The translations under genes and the position numbers were made by a program. From Thermococcus sp. (lineage in GTDB: Archaea; Methanobacteriota_B; Thermococci; Thermococcales; Thermococcaceae), in the NCBI RefSeq assembly GCF_027011145.1, contig NZ_JALVAO010000050.1:48036-112035 (forward strand): DNA of 64,000 bases, given 5' to 3'. Shown here in pieces: positions 15,706 through 24,551 of this stretch; within the stretch, counting starts at the first letter, position 1, and the number at the start of each line of letters is the position of its first letter. Under the pieces are notes generated by a model, which saw only the letters and a program-made list of their open reading frames with translations, was not told the DNA's origin and searched no databases.

Positions 15706-16693
15706 GGTCATCACGAAGCCCGAACTTCAGGTTCTCCTAAACGTCTTGGCTGAAAAGGGAGAGCTCCTCGTGAGCTATCCCCTCTACGGTATTCCACTCC
15801 TCAAAGCCCGGCCGAGCGAGAATGGCTACACCGTTGAGGTTATCGCAGATAGGAAGACCTTCAACTCCCGCGTTCCGCCGAGGCTATCCTCCGAGCTTCC
15901 GACGTGGAGCGACTTTTACGAGTGCTTCATCTCATCGGGAATACTAAAGTACGACAACGTTGGTGAGTTCCTCCAGAACCTTGAGCTTTATCAACGGCTT
16001 AAGAAGGGCGTTGTCTTTGCACCTGACACAAACCTCTTCTACCACCGCTTTATCTCCTCCTTCAAACCTCTCGACGGCTACCAAATTGTCGTTGCGGAGG
16101 CCGTTAAGAAGGAAATTGAGGACGCGATGAACTACAAGTACAGGCACAGGCAACTGGAAGAAATCGCGAGGGAGGTCCTTAACGCCCACCTCCTGAAGGA
16201 GTTCAGCAACAGACGGACAAAGAGGAGCAGGAAAGCGGCCTATATAGCGCTCAAAGAGTTTGAGAGGCTCAAGCCGAGGATAATAATAGCCGAGAGCGTT
16301 AGCGAGGTCGCTCACAACAACGACGAAATTATCGTGAAGTCGCTCAAAAGGTACGACAACATGACCCCGACTCTGCTCGTCTTCCTGACGGCAGACATAG
16401 CGATAACAGACGTTGCCGAAATGGAGGGCCTTGAGTATTTCCTCTTCAAGTATCCCCGGGAAGAACTGGGACGGCACGAGGTTTCCGCATACCAACTCAG
16501 AACATTGCTCTTCAACCTTTCAGCCGTTTTTGGGGTCGTTGAGCTCAACGGGATTCTGATTTTCGGCGAGTTCGGTGGCAAGGCAAACCTCGACGAGCTG
16601 AAGGTAGTCTTCGAGGGAGAAAACGGAATCTACCACGAGTTCTTCTTCCATCTCAAGCTGAGCAGGAAGCTGATGGAAATAATGAAGGGTTAG
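15692..16693 (+). CDS. PIN-domain ribonuclease-like protein with unknown N-terminal domain
   Basis: A 333-residue protein. Residues ~108-250 form a PIN domain with the complete set of acidic positions: D112 and N114 in APDTNLFY, E137 or E141 in VAEAVKKEIEDA, D211 in NNDEIIVKS, and D235/D240 in TADIAITD. PIN domains are metal-dependent RNases. Residues 1-105 and ~260-333 match nothing I recognise. ATG 15692 is used because GGTGAT at 15682-15687 lies 4 nt upstream; the GTG at 15683 sits inside that site. The 14-nt overlap with the CARF-like gene suggests a sensor-effector pair. The 3' end overlaps the next, convergent gene by 4 nt. Confidence 0.8.
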   Translation: MKPAEVITKPELQVLLNVLAEKGELLVSYPLYGIPLLKARPSENGYTVEVIADRKTFNSRVPPRLSSELPTWSDFYECFISSGILKYDNVGEFLQNLELYQRLKKGVVFAPDTNLFYHRFISSFKPLDGYQIVVAEAVKKEIEDAMNYKYRHRQLEEIAREVLNAHLLKEFSNRRTKRSRKAAYIALKEFERLKPRIIIAESVSEVAHNNDEIIVKSLKRYDNMTPTLLVFLTADIAITDVAEMEGLEYFLFKYPREELGRHEVSAYQLRTLLFNLSAVFGVVELNGILIFGEFGGKANLDELKVVFEGENGIYHEFFFHLKLSRKLMEIMKG

Positions 16694-16983
16694 CGCCCTT
16701 TGGCCTTCATCAGGACCGCAAAGAACTCGAAGGCGAACATAAAAGCCGTGAAAACCTCCGCAAACAGGGTTATATACCCGCCTAAAGGTAGGAGAACCAG
16801 GGCCATTGAAACGCCGAAGGCCACAAGTTCTTCGCCTTCCCTCGATTCGCCTCCGTAGCGATACTCGAGCAAAAACGTAAGCCAGTTGAGGAGGACAAAG
16901 AAGGCAAGAACCGGTCGGAACATCCAGAACAGGTAAGCCAGGGAATAAACCAGAAAGGGAACCGCTATGTAAAGCCTTCTCAT
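16690..16983 (-). CDS. Small membrane protein, unknown
   Basis: A 97-residue protein with about three or four hydrophobic helices and a short charged loop (EYRYGGESREGEE). I do not recognise a family. ATG 16983 is preceded by GGAGGTGG and overlaps the stop of the upstream lipoprotein gene (ATGA-type), so the two are co-translated. It may be a membrane partner of that lipoprotein. Confidence 0.7.
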   Translation of the reverse strand: MRRLYIAVPFLVYSLAYLFWMFRPVLAFFVLLNWLTFLLEYRYGGESREGEELVAFGVSMALVLLPLGGYITLFAEVFTAFMFAFEFFAVLMKAKGR

Positions 16984-17669
16984 CGTCCCACCTCCATGCC
17001 ACCGGAGGAAATCTCCGTGTCGTTGTGGAAAACTGCGAAGATGTAGCTTCCGGGTTTGGAAACGAGAACAACAAACCGAAGTCCGTTGATGGTTAAAATC
17101 GTCGAGCCGTTGAGGTTGTCGAGCTCCGATTCCATGAGGTTCCCCGTTCCCTTAATAACGTTCCCGGAGCTGACCTTTAGGTATGAGGTAGTGGTAACAT
17201 TGCCGAACTCAACAAAAACCGGAATCGTCCATGCATAGGGGACAAAGGTCGTCCCATTGATGGGATGGGCGTTTATCGTTACTTCGAAGTCCTTCGGGAT
17301 GAAGGGCGGGACTAGCTTTAGAACGTAAACGGTAATACTTGAGTTGGACTCGTTCCCGATTATTCTGGCCTCAAAGGAGTAAAGGGTTGCGTTCATTTCT
17401 TCAAGAAACTTCTCGACATCCCCAAAGATTTCCGCAGGAGCGGTTAGATTGCCCGAGAACGTGCCGTTTATCGGTGAGGTTACTATTGAAACGCGAATTG
17501 AAGCGTGGACGGAAGATGTTTCCCTTTTCGTTTGCTCGAAATGGGAAGAAGTTCCTGTGGAGCTGTTCGACACCGGGGAGGAGCTCGGCGTTTGAGCGCT
17601 TGAAGACAGGCACCCGGCACTAGAAGTCAGTAGGAGAATTACGAGGAACACAATGCAGGCCTTACGCAT
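16980..17669 (-). CDS. Secreted lipoprotein, unknown
   Basis: A 229-residue exported protein. The signal peptide ends in lipobox SSAGC (C20), then comes a Ser/Thr/Pro linker (residues ~21-50) and a beta-rich domain with many Asn-X-Ser/Thr sites. No catalytic motif is visible. ATG 17669 follows GGTGGGAGT. It is followed, with a 4-nt overlap, by a small membrane protein gene. Probably a surface protein of Thermococcales; no function is assigned. Confidence 0.75.
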   Translation of the reverse strand: MRKACIVFLVILLLTSSAGCLSSSAQTPSSSPVSNSSTGTSSHFEQTKRETSSVHASIRVSIVTSPINGTFSGNLTAPAEIFGDVEKFLEEMNATLYSFEARIIGNESNSSITVYVLKLVPPFIPKDFEVTINAHPINGTTFVPYAWTIPVFVEFGNVTTTSYLKVSSGNVIKGTGNLMESELDNLNGSTILTINGLRFVVLVSKPGSYIFAVFHNDTEISSGGMEVGR

Positions 17670-17725
17670 ACTCCCACCGAAAGTGTTAAGGAAAATAATC
17701 CTTAAAAGTGTTGTGGAAAGGGAAA

Positions 17726-19051
17726 TCAGCTAAGCATGCCCTCAAGCTTTTCAACGAACTCGATGCTCCTCTTGAGGTCAGCGAAGTATTCCTTGGCCCT
17801 CTCAACGTGCTCCCTTTCAACCCTTCCTCCCTTCGCCAGCACGCTTGCTGGAGCGAGGAGCTGAACGGCGTAGCGCAGGCTTGTTTTCTCACCGAGTTCG
17901 GCCAGATACTCTATCGCCTCCTCGCTGACGTCTATCTTCTCCTCTTTGGCGCGAATCTTGATGATTTCCCTGATTTCCTCCTTCTTGTAGGGTTCTGTGT
18001 TTATTATGAGCAACCTGTCAAGCATGTCAATGGGTATGCCGTGGGGTGCCTCTATGTCGGTGCCCCTAATCTTTGTCCTTCCGCGGTTCGTGGCGAGGAT
18101 TAGAATCGGTGCAAGCTCGCTCTCCATGGCCCTCGCGAGGAACGAGAAGGCCTCTATGTCGAGCATGTGAACCTCGTCAATGAAGAGCACTCCGGGGACG
18201 AGCGTGGCCCTGCCCTCCTCAATCCAGCTTTTGACGGTTTCATCAACGCGCCTCCTTACCTCATCGCTTATCTCCGCGCCGGTGCTGAAGAGCAGGCCGA
18301 AGATGTTTCCGCGGGCGTTGGCGACATCCAAATCGTGGAGCGTAACGGTGTATGTGAACTCCTTTATCTTGAGCACAGGACCGCTCGGAAGGCTGACCTT
18401 CCTCTTGAAGAAGAGCCCCTCCTCGTCCTTCGTTGTTCCAACCTTCGAGACTTTGCCCGTTTCTGCGTCAATCTGTATGACGTCGCCTTCCTCAACGCCG
18501 AGCTCCATGAGCTGGTAGGCTATCTCCCTGCCTGCTCTTATCGTCTTTTCATCGTCCCTGGTGCGGAGGGTTATTATCACGCTCTCGGGGATTTCGACGT
18601 AAGGATTAAAGGGATGCCTCGTCCTCTTGATTTCGATTTTCTTGACCTCGCCCTCGTAGACCTTTCTCTCCTCGCTTATTCTAACGCCTATGGCCCTTCT
18701 CATCGCCTGTTTCAGGAACTCGGTCTTGTTGACTTCAGCGGAATAAATCTCGCTTCCCGCTATCTGGACGAAGGGAACGTCTTCGCCGAGTTCTCTCGCT
18801 ATACCCATCGCTATCGCGGTCTTTCCGCTACCCGTTGGTCCAACGAGGAGGATTCCCTTGCCCGCAAGCTTTCCGCGCTTTATGAGCTCGACGGCTATTC
18901 CAGCGGCTTCCCTGGCCTTTATCTGTCCCACCATTCCGTCGGCCTTGAACTTGGCCTTTCCGTTTTCATCGAGTCCGAGTCCCTTTATGTGGGAGTGCAT
19001 TCCAACCCTCTCAAAGGAAACCTTGGCAACCTCCTCTATTACAGCGGGCAA
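17726..19051 (-). CDS. TIP49/RuvB-like AAA+ ATPase (Rvb homologue)
   Basis: A 441-residue archaeal homologue of eukaryotic Rvb1/Rvb2 (TIP49, pontin/reptin). Walker A is GPTGSGKT at 71-78 and Walker B is in VLFIDEVHML near residue 290. The insert between them (about residues 120-240) is the DNA/RNA-binding OB-like domain II that marks TIP49 and separates it from bacterial RuvB. Sensor-type residues follow in ILATNRG. Archaeal members are poorly characterised; the Thermococcus protein was named for binding TBP. The start is TTG 19051, supported by the GGGGTGGGGGA ribosome site just upstream. It appears monocistronic. Confidence 0.93.
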   Translation of the reverse strand: MPAVIEEVAKVSFERVGMHSHIKGLGLDENGKAKFKADGMVGQIKAREAAGIAVELIKRGKLAGKGILLVGPTGSGKTAIAMGIARELGEDVPFVQIAGSEIYSAEVNKTEFLKQAMRRAIGVRISEERKVYEGEVKKIEIKRTRHPFNPYVEIPESVIITLRTRDDEKTIRAGREIAYQLMELGVEEGDVIQIDAETGKVSKVGTTKDEEGLFFKRKVSLPSGPVLKIKEFTYTVTLHDLDVANARGNIFGLLFSTGAEISDEVRRRVDETVKSWIEEGRATLVPGVLFIDEVHMLDIEAFSFLARAMESELAPILILATNRGRTKIRGTDIEAPHGIPIDMLDRLLIINTEPYKKEEIREIIKIRAKEEKIDVSEEAIEYLAELGEKTSLRYAVQLLAPASVLAKGGRVEREHVERAKEYFADLKRSIEFVEKLEGMLS

Positions 19052-19117
19052 GGTCCCCCACCCCCTTTAATTTTCCCAGAGGTAACTAAAAGAGGGGGTT
19101 TAAAAATTTGACGGAGG

Positions 19118-20059
19118 TCATTTGAAAATTCGCCTTATGTGTTTGAAGGCCTCCTCTTCAGGGGCGTAGTCCTCTTTGACCTCGGAGAGAAGCCTGTGCT
19201 CGCTGGCCCTTCCCCTGATTGCAAAAGCCCTCTTTAATGAGGGATAAGATGCCACAATAGATGTGGGAATTGAGCCCAAGGGCGCTATTGCACTTTTAAA
19301 TGGAAGGTTTTTTGCGACCCAGACACCGGATGCGAGGAGGAGAAGGCCGAGGGTTAAGTTTACCGCCCTTTTGAAAACCGATATTGGAAACTCGGCGTAG
19401 GGAATCCTTCCGTCGGTTCCATCAACGTAGGCGCGGTATCTGAATGGGCCGTACTTGTACTCGATGTGCCAGATGGGGTAGTAGACCAGACCGTCCAGTT
19501 CGGGCTCAAAACCGGGCATCCCGACCTCAACGTTCTTCCAGTGAAAGTACCGCTCGGCTTCGTGTTTCAGAAGCTCCCTAATGCTGTTTTTGAGGAGTTT
19601 TCTGGCCTCTTCTTCGCTCAGGTCACCTTTCAAAAGCCTGCCCTCCACGTGGCCGTCGAAATACCTCCTGCCTCTGACGGGCAGGGGATAGCCAACGAGC
19701 TCTTCAAACCCTTTGACAGCCGGAACCGTCATGTAGTTAAAGAACTCAACGTAGCCGGCCCCGTCCTTCGAGATTAATCCTTTTCTTGCAACCCCTCTGG
19801 CCCTCACAAAGAAGAGGTAAAATGGAACGTAGAGAAGCTCCCTTTTGACTATGCGGGCCTTCCATTCAACGTCGTTGGGGGATAGGCGCTGTATTCTTAT
19901 GAAGGCCACCAGAGCCTTCCAGGGGTTCTCAACGCGCAGTGGATAGGTAAACGTTCTGGCCTCGCCGAGCTTTATCTGAAAGCCACAGTAGGGACAGGTG
20001 ACCACACCGGTTTCTTCAGTCTCAAACTCGGCACTGCAGTGAGGGCATCTCACTTTCAT
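19118..20059 (-). CDS. Zinc-ribbon membrane protein, unknown (pair member 2)
   Basis: A 313-residue protein with an N-terminal zinc ribbon (CPHC and CPYC within the first 30 residues), a large soluble domain with Phe-Tyr-rich segments and one or two hydrophobic helices near 235-270. It shares architecture with the gene at 20056-21087: ribbon, a soluble domain containing YYPIWHIEYKYG-type and YVDGTDG-type motifs, and a late membrane segment. Its ATG overlaps the stop of that gene by 4 nt. The function is unknown. The two may form a complex or be ancient duplicates. Confidence 0.75.
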   Translation of the reverse strand: MKVRCPHCSAEFETEETGVVTCPYCGFQIKLGEARTFTYPLRVENPWKALVAFIRIQRLSPNDVEWKARIVKRELLYVPFYLFFVRARGVARKGLISKDGAGYVEFFNYMTVPAVKGFEELVGYPLPVRGRRYFDGHVEGRLLKGDLSEEEARKLLKNSIRELLKHEAERYFHWKNVEVGMPGFEPELDGLVYYPIWHIEYKYGPFRYRAYVDGTDGRIPYAEFPISVFKRAVNLTLGLLLLASGVWVAKNLPFKSAIAPLGSIPTSIVASYPSLKRAFAIRGRASEHRLLSEVKEDYAPEEEAFKHIRRIFK

Positions 20060-21087
20060 CTCTCCACCCTCACATCCCTTGCAACTTTCTTTCCGTAGCC
20101 CCTGGCCAGCTCAAATCCGAAGTAAGTCCCGATGGCCGGCAGGATGAACAAGACACTTCCACCCTTTCCGGCGTGGACCAAAGCTTCCCAGTAGGTAAAG
20201 TTCCCGTAAATGGCTAGAGAGAAGCCGGCAATTGCTATCCCAATTAATGAGACAAGGGCGTAGTGGATTTTCCTCCACAGCCTAACGGGTTCAACCGCCA
20301 GAACTTCTTTACCATAGTGACCATCGTAGGCGACGAAGTACGTGCCGCCTTCAACGTCGTAGTAGACCTTCCAGAGGGGGTAGAAAACGAGGGCAATCTC
20401 TTTTACATCCCCCTCAAATTTAAAGAACTTTAGCTCAACATCTTCAGGGACGCGCCGTTCTTTTGCTACATCGGAGGCCCTATCGGAAAGTGCCATCTTC
20501 GCGTATTGCTTTCCAAAGTCAGCGTTTAAGAACGCCAGCTCAAGGCTCTCCCACTTCTCCGGCGTCAGCGAGCCAATCGGCCTGACGTCCATCATGTACT
20601 TCAGCGTGTCCTCTATCCTCTTGAAGGAGAGGTAACCATAGCGCTCGAACTTAAGGGCCAGCTCTTCAACGGCCGGGTCATAAACGTTTCTTCTGGCAGG
20701 GACGCATACGAGGGACTCCATCTTAAACTTTTTGAACTTCACAACGGCTTTGGTATTGTTCCCCTCCTTTTCGTAGATGATATACCGCATGTTTCCCCTG
20801 CCCTCGACAATCCCCAGCCAGAGCGGAACGTAATAGCCCTCAACCTTAACAACTTTTATCTTGCCCCTTATCCCCCTGTAGTCCGGGTCTTTTTGAACTC
20901 TCTCCTGAAAACGGCGTAGGATTTCCTTTTTGGACAGGCTCTCCACAAAGAAGACGTTTTTCTCCGTGAAAACCTTGTCATATGCATTCGGGTAACCGCA
21001 GTAGGGGCAGACAATGATTATATCCTCCGGAGTTACGTCGAGGGGCGCCCCGCAGTGCTCACACTTGAAAACTTCGATGATTACCAC
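20056..21087 (-). CDS. Zinc-ribbon membrane protein, unknown (pair member 1)
   Basis: A 343-residue protein with an N-terminal zinc ribbon (CEHCG and CPYCG), a soluble domain ending VFYPLWKVYYDVEGGTYFVAYDG and two helices near 280-325. The ribbon and the PLWKVYYDV/AYDG motifs mirror the downstream gene, which it overlaps by 4 nt. GTG 21087 is the first start in frame. A TATA-like CTTTTAATCC near 21108-21117 puts the transcript start within a few nt of it, so a leaderless start is possible; alternatively GGTGGT at 21084-21089 could serve a non-standard ATC four nt downstream. The role is unknown. Confidence 0.72.
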   Translation of the reverse strand: MVIIEVFKCEHCGAPLDVTPEDIIIVCPYCGYPNAYDKVFTEKNVFFVESLSKKEILRRFQERVQKDPDYRGIRGKIKVVKVEGYYVPLWLGIVEGRGNMRYIIYEKEGNNTKAVVKFKKFKMESLVCVPARRNVYDPAVEELALKFERYGYLSFKRIEDTLKYMMDVRPIGSLTPEKWESLELAFLNADFGKQYAKMALSDRASDVAKERRVPEDVELKFFKFEGDVKEIALVFYPLWKVYYDVEGGTYFVAYDGHYGKEVLAVEPVRLWRKIHYALVSLIGIAIAGFSLAIYGNFTYWEALVHAGKGGSVLFILPAIGTYFGFELARGYGKKVARDVRVER

Positions 21088-21209
21088 CGAAGATTAGGAC
21101 ATAGTTAAGGATTAAAAGTTTTTGGCTCAGGTGGGTTTTCCGGGCATCGGTCACCCCAAAGGCCAATGTCATCATTGCCATTTTAAGTGTATAGTGCTCC
21201 CTTAAAAGC

Positions 21210-21647
21210 TCACCTGAACTTAAGCCAGAAGTAGAGGGATGCAACGGCGAAGATAATCGAGACAGCAATGAGGAAAGACCCGACGAGCTTAGCGACATAG
21301 GAGTTCTCTCTGGCTGCGAGGATCCCCAATATCAACCCTGCAGGTATCAGCAAGAGAATAGCCTTCTCGAATTTCCATACAAGCGGAATGAGAAACAGAA
21401 GACCACCGACCAGATAAAGCGGGTTACCGTAGGTTATGAAGAGGAAAATCGGCAGAAGGACACCAAGGGCGAGGTGGAAGTTAAAGTCCCGTTCTGGCTT
21501 TGAGCGGTTTGCCATGTGAACACCAATAAAGAGGAGCACTAAAGCAATGGCCAAGAGAACTTCAGCTAAGACCCTGTTCGAAGGCTGAATGTAGGCAGAG
21601 AGGGCAACGAAAACGAATGAAATAACTATTGGGATTTCTCTTCTCAC
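21210..21647 (-). CDS. Four-helix membrane protein, unknown
   Basis: A 145-residue hydrophobic protein with about four helical pairs and a short cytoplasmic loop (NRSKPERDFNF). No family is recognised. The start is GTG 21647, preceded by AAGGTGGTATC. It lies 9 nt after the queE stop on the same strand, so it is likely in the queE transcript, though a functional link to queuosine chemistry is not evident. Confidence 0.7.
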   Translation of the reverse strand: MRREIPIVISFVFVALSAYIQPSNRVLAEVLLAIALVLLFIGVHMANRSKPERDFNFHLALGVLLPIFLFITYGNPLYLVGGLLFLIPLVWKFEKAILLLIPAGLILGILAARENSYVAKLVGSFLIAVSIIFAVASLYFWLKFR

Positions 21648-21656
21648 GATACCACC

Positions 21657-22418
21657 TTAGAGAACGTTGAGGTACTTGTGAACCTGAAAGCTTAGCCCGA
21701 CGTTCTTTTTTCCCATTATCCGCGCGGCCTCGCGGTAGAACTCCATGAGCCTCTCCTGGCTTATCTCAATCGGCTCCTTGGGCTGTATCACCAAGGGGAC
21801 AAGGCCCTTCAAAAGACCCGCGTACCAGCGGACGTTCTCAACCTTTGTCCCTGAGGTAACGACGAGCTTGGCGTAGACCTTTGCACCCGCTTTTTTAAGG
21901 ATTTCGATGCTCTCCACCTCTCTAAGGACGAGGTTTCTCCAGTCTTCCGTGGCCTTTGCTGTCTCGTCCTTTATGTCCACGCTCGCGTAGTCAGTGAGCG
22001 GGGCAACCTCTTTGATAAGCTCCGGAAGGCCTCCGTGTGTTTCGAGGAAGTTGTCAAAGCCGAGGTTTTTCATTCTCTCCATCAGGGCTTTGAGGGGCTT
22101 CACCTGAAGTGTCGGCTCTCCGCCGGTGTAGCTTATCGAGTGAATATCGCCGGTATCGAGGCGGAGAATGGCCTCAACCACCTCATCAACGCTCGCGGGA
22201 TTGGGTTTGTAGCCAAACTTCCCGGTGAAGGGCTCAACCTCGTAGCGCCAGCGTGAAACGCGGGAGGCGTCGATGTACTCGCGGGAGTCGCACCAGAGGC
22301 AGTTAAGGTCGCAACCGGCAAAGCGGACGAAAATCTGCCTTCTCCCAAAGGCGCTCCCCGGGACGCTTCCCCCTTCACCCTGCCAGCTGTTGAAGACCTC
22401 GGCCATTACGAGCTTCAT
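21657..22418 (-). CDS. queE: QueE, 7-carboxy-7-deazaguanine synthase
   Basis: A 253-residue radical SAM enzyme. The cluster motif is CDLNCLWC (C36, C40, C43) and is followed by the SAM-binding SYTGGEPTLQ. The N-terminal SWQGEGGSVPG is the QueE substrate-site signature. It converts carboxytetrahydropterin to 7-carboxy-7-deazaguanine, the precursor of archaeosine in archaeal tRNA. ATG 22418 is used; a TATA-like ATTTTAAATT near 22441-22450 places the transcript start close to it, so an upstream GTG at 22439 is unlikely. No other archaeosine genes are in the window. Confidence 0.9.
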   Translation of the reverse strand: MKLVMAEVFNSWQGEGGSVPGSAFGRRQIFVRFAGCDLNCLWCDSREYIDASRVSRWRYEVEPFTGKFGYKPNPASVDEVVEAILRLDTGDIHSISYTGGEPTLQVKPLKALMERMKNLGFDNFLETHGGLPELIKEVAPLTDYASVDIKDETAKATEDWRNLVLREVESIEILKKAGAKVYAKLVVTSGTKVENVRWYAGLLKGLVPLVIQPKEPIEISQERLMEFYREAARIMGKKNVGLSFQVHKYLNVL

Positions 22419-22500
22419 GGGCTTTCCTTGCCCTGACACAATTTAAAATTTGTCACAAAGATTATAAATGCTAGCGTATTAACACTTCCAGTGGGGTTTC

Positions 22501-23682
22501 ATGCGAAAACTCCTCGTTGTCATCCCCATTGTCTTACTCATAATAACCTTCGTGTGGTTTTACTCTCAACGCCCAGCTCAACGACCGTTTTTGGAAGCAT
22601 ACGGTGTCCGGGCACTCTCACTGTTTCCCGATGGAAAAGTTGTGGTTGTCTCCACTTTCAAGAGCACTGGCGAGGGATTTCTAACTGTTTACTCCGCAAA
22701 CGGAACTCCACTCTGGAACCTAACGCCCTGCAATTGTGGTACCCTATATAGTACTTATTGGGATAATGTTCTTTACGCTAGGGTTTCTCCCAATGGGAAG
22801 TACCTCGGGGTTGTCACAATAAACAAATTTATACTCTACCGTGAGGATGGAACACTGCTCTGGGAGAAGAAAAATCCACTGTCCAGGAATTTATGGTCAG
22901 ACGGGTCCCAATGGGCTTCAGTTCAATTCACAAATGATTCGAGATACGTTGCATTTGGGGTAACTGCCTCGAAAAGCGTTTTTCAGGTATTCTCCACTAA
23001 TGGAAAGCTCCTGCTCAATGGAACTGCCCAAGGGATTACTGGGATGAAAGTCTCCGACGATGGAGTGTACCTCATGGAGGACTTCCTCTTTTCAAAGGGC
23101 ATAATGGGTTCAAAGTTAATCTACTATGGCTTCAACGGAAGCAAGTGGAGCATTGAGTTTCCCTCTGGTAGTCCAAGGGCCATTGACGTTCTCAAAACGG
23201 CCAACAGAACGTATGTGGCCTACGCCGACTGCATGCTTGGGATAACTCTAATCAAAGGAGGGAAGGTTCTCTGGAACAGGGATAATGGCACCTGCTACTG
23301 GGATGTGGCATTCTGGCGCGGGAGAATCTACGCGGCTACATCGATGAGGCTAGTAGATGTTTATTCAATCGATGGTAGACTGCTCTCAACTATACGAACT
23401 CCAGAATTCGGTGGAATTCCCACGCTACTACCAGCCCCTAGGAAGATTTTGCTCCTTCAGAAAATATTGTTACCTTCCGACAACAGGAAATGGGTTGTTG
23501 ATGTTTTAATAATAAATTCAACTGGAGATATCATCAAAGTTAAAAGCCTTGAAGGATTCCCTGCGAGTGACTTCTTATCACATATAACGGCCGATTACAG
23601 GAGGGGGCGGCTTATCCTTGGCGTTATCAAGGAGCCGGGAAGGTATGAAAAATACGAGATATACCTGATTCCTGTAAACTAA
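22501..23682 (+). CDS. Membrane-anchored beta-propeller-like surface protein
   Basis: A 393-residue protein with an N-terminal anchor helix (residues ~3-20) and an extracytoplasmic part made of repeated blade-like units such as VRALSLFPDGKVVVVST, ARVSPNGKYLGVVT and VQFTNDSRYVAFGVT. These resemble WD40/PQQ-type propellers. Many Asn-X-Ser/Thr sites suggest surface glycosylation. Two or three Cys pairs (CNC; ADC/GTC) may form disulfides. No enzyme motif is seen. ATG 22501 is preceded by GTGGGGTTTC. The A+T content is higher than in neighbouring genes. Confidence 0.7.
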   Translation: MRKLLVVIPIVLLIITFVWFYSQRPAQRPFLEAYGVRALSLFPDGKVVVVSTFKSTGEGFLTVYSANGTPLWNLTPCNCGTLYSTYWDNVLYARVSPNGKYLGVVTINKFILYREDGTLLWEKKNPLSRNLWSDGSQWASVQFTNDSRYVAFGVTASKSVFQVFSTNGKLLLNGTAQGITGMKVSDDGVYLMEDFLFSKGIMGSKLIYYGFNGSKWSIEFPSGSPRAIDVLKTANRTYVAYADCMLGITLIKGGKVLWNRDNGTCYWDVAFWRGRIYAATSMRLVDVYSIDGRLLSTIRTPEFGGIPTLLPAPRKILLLQKILLPSDNRKWVVDVLIINSTGDIIKVKSLEGFPASDFLSHITADYRRGRLILGVIKEPGRYEKYEIYLIPVN

Positions 23683-23930
23683 AGCTCAATCCCCTTCACC
23701 CTTTCACTAACGAAGCCCTCGAGTATCTCGACCCTGACGCTTCTCTCTTCTCTGGTCATGTCCGCCATGAGCTGAACCGCCCTCGCGTAGTCCCAGAGCC
23801 TTCTCTTCGCCTCGGAGGTAACTCTCTCTGCCATGACTATTAGCTCCCGCTCTTCCGGATGGGCGCTCATCCATTCCACAACCTTTCTCGCGTCCTCCTC
23901 ATCGAATACGCCTCTCTTCTTAAAGAGCAC
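23679..23930 (-). CDS. Small conserved helical protein, unknown
   Basis: An 83-residue, highly charged helical protein (FKKRGVFDEEDARKVVEW; REERSVRVEILEGF). The start is GTG 23930: a strong GGAGGTGA lies 3 nt upstream, and the GTG at 23939 falls inside that site. The function is unknown. Its 3' end overlaps the convergent propeller gene by 4 nt. Confidence 0.65.
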   Translation of the reverse strand: MLFKKRGVFDEEDARKVVEWMSAHPEERELIVMAERVTSEAKRRLWDYARAVQLMADMTREERSVRVEILEGFVSERVKGIEL

Positions 23931-24000
23931 ACAAGTCACCTCCCTTATTGTTCAATCCTGTAATTATGTAATTATGCAATTCAATAATTCGGGAATTGTT

Positions 24001-24501
24001 TTAGACATATTTCAGCAGAACGCTCACGGCCTCCTCAAAGACTTCGCGGTCTTTGCCGTCCAGAACTCCCTCAAGGTAGTTCAGCGCAACGAGGTCGATT
24101 ATGATGTAGGCAGTGTTCCTGTCGAGGCCGAGAGAATAGGCATCGTAGTAGACCCTCTCCTCACCTAAGGCCTCGTTGAGCATCTCGACGAAGTAGTTAA
24201 TCTCCTCAACGCTCAGCTCGTCCCACCTGCTCTCGAGCTCGTCGAAGTAGCGCTCCATTACCCTGAGCGTTTCGAGGTCGAGTTTCAGCTTTCCGCGAAA
24301 GTACGGGAACTCGCCGACGCGGAAGAGCTTTATCCCCTCCTCGTCTCTCACCGCTATGCTGTCCCAGAGGACGATACCCTCAACGGGGTTATGACCGTAC
24401 TTGCTCGCGAGATAGGAGAAGCGCTCAAGGGCGAAGTCTATGTCATCTATAAACTCCTCCTCGTCGCGGAAGTGGATTATCTTGCTTACCGTTCCAGCCA
24501 T
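24001..24501 (-). CDS. Conserved acidic protein, unknown
   Basis: A 166-residue soluble, acidic, mostly helical protein (VSKIIHFRDEEEFIDDIDFALERFSYL start; long helices rich in Glu and Leu). No family is recognised. ATG 24501 has CGGTGC about 5 nt upstream and is preferred over the in-frame ATG at 24510. Possibly co-expressed with the small gene at 23679-23930, 70 nt downstream. Confidence 0.65.
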   Translation of the reverse strand: MAGTVSKIIHFRDEEEFIDDIDFALERFSYLASKYGHNPVEGIVLWDSIAVRDEEGIKLFRVGEFPYFRGKLKLDLETLRVMERYFDELESRWDELSVEEINYFVEMLNEALGEERVYYDAYSLGLDRNTAYIIIDLVALNYLEGVLDGKDREVFEEAVSVLLKYV

Positions 24502-24551
24502 TTTTTGCACCGGTTCACGGTAGGTGAGACAGTATAAAAATGCTTTGAGGG

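Noticed and set aside
18167..19111. A 314-codon open frame opposite the TIP49 gene
   Set aside because: It mirrors the TIP49 coding region; its translation has no domain features and is explained by codon bias on the opposite strand.
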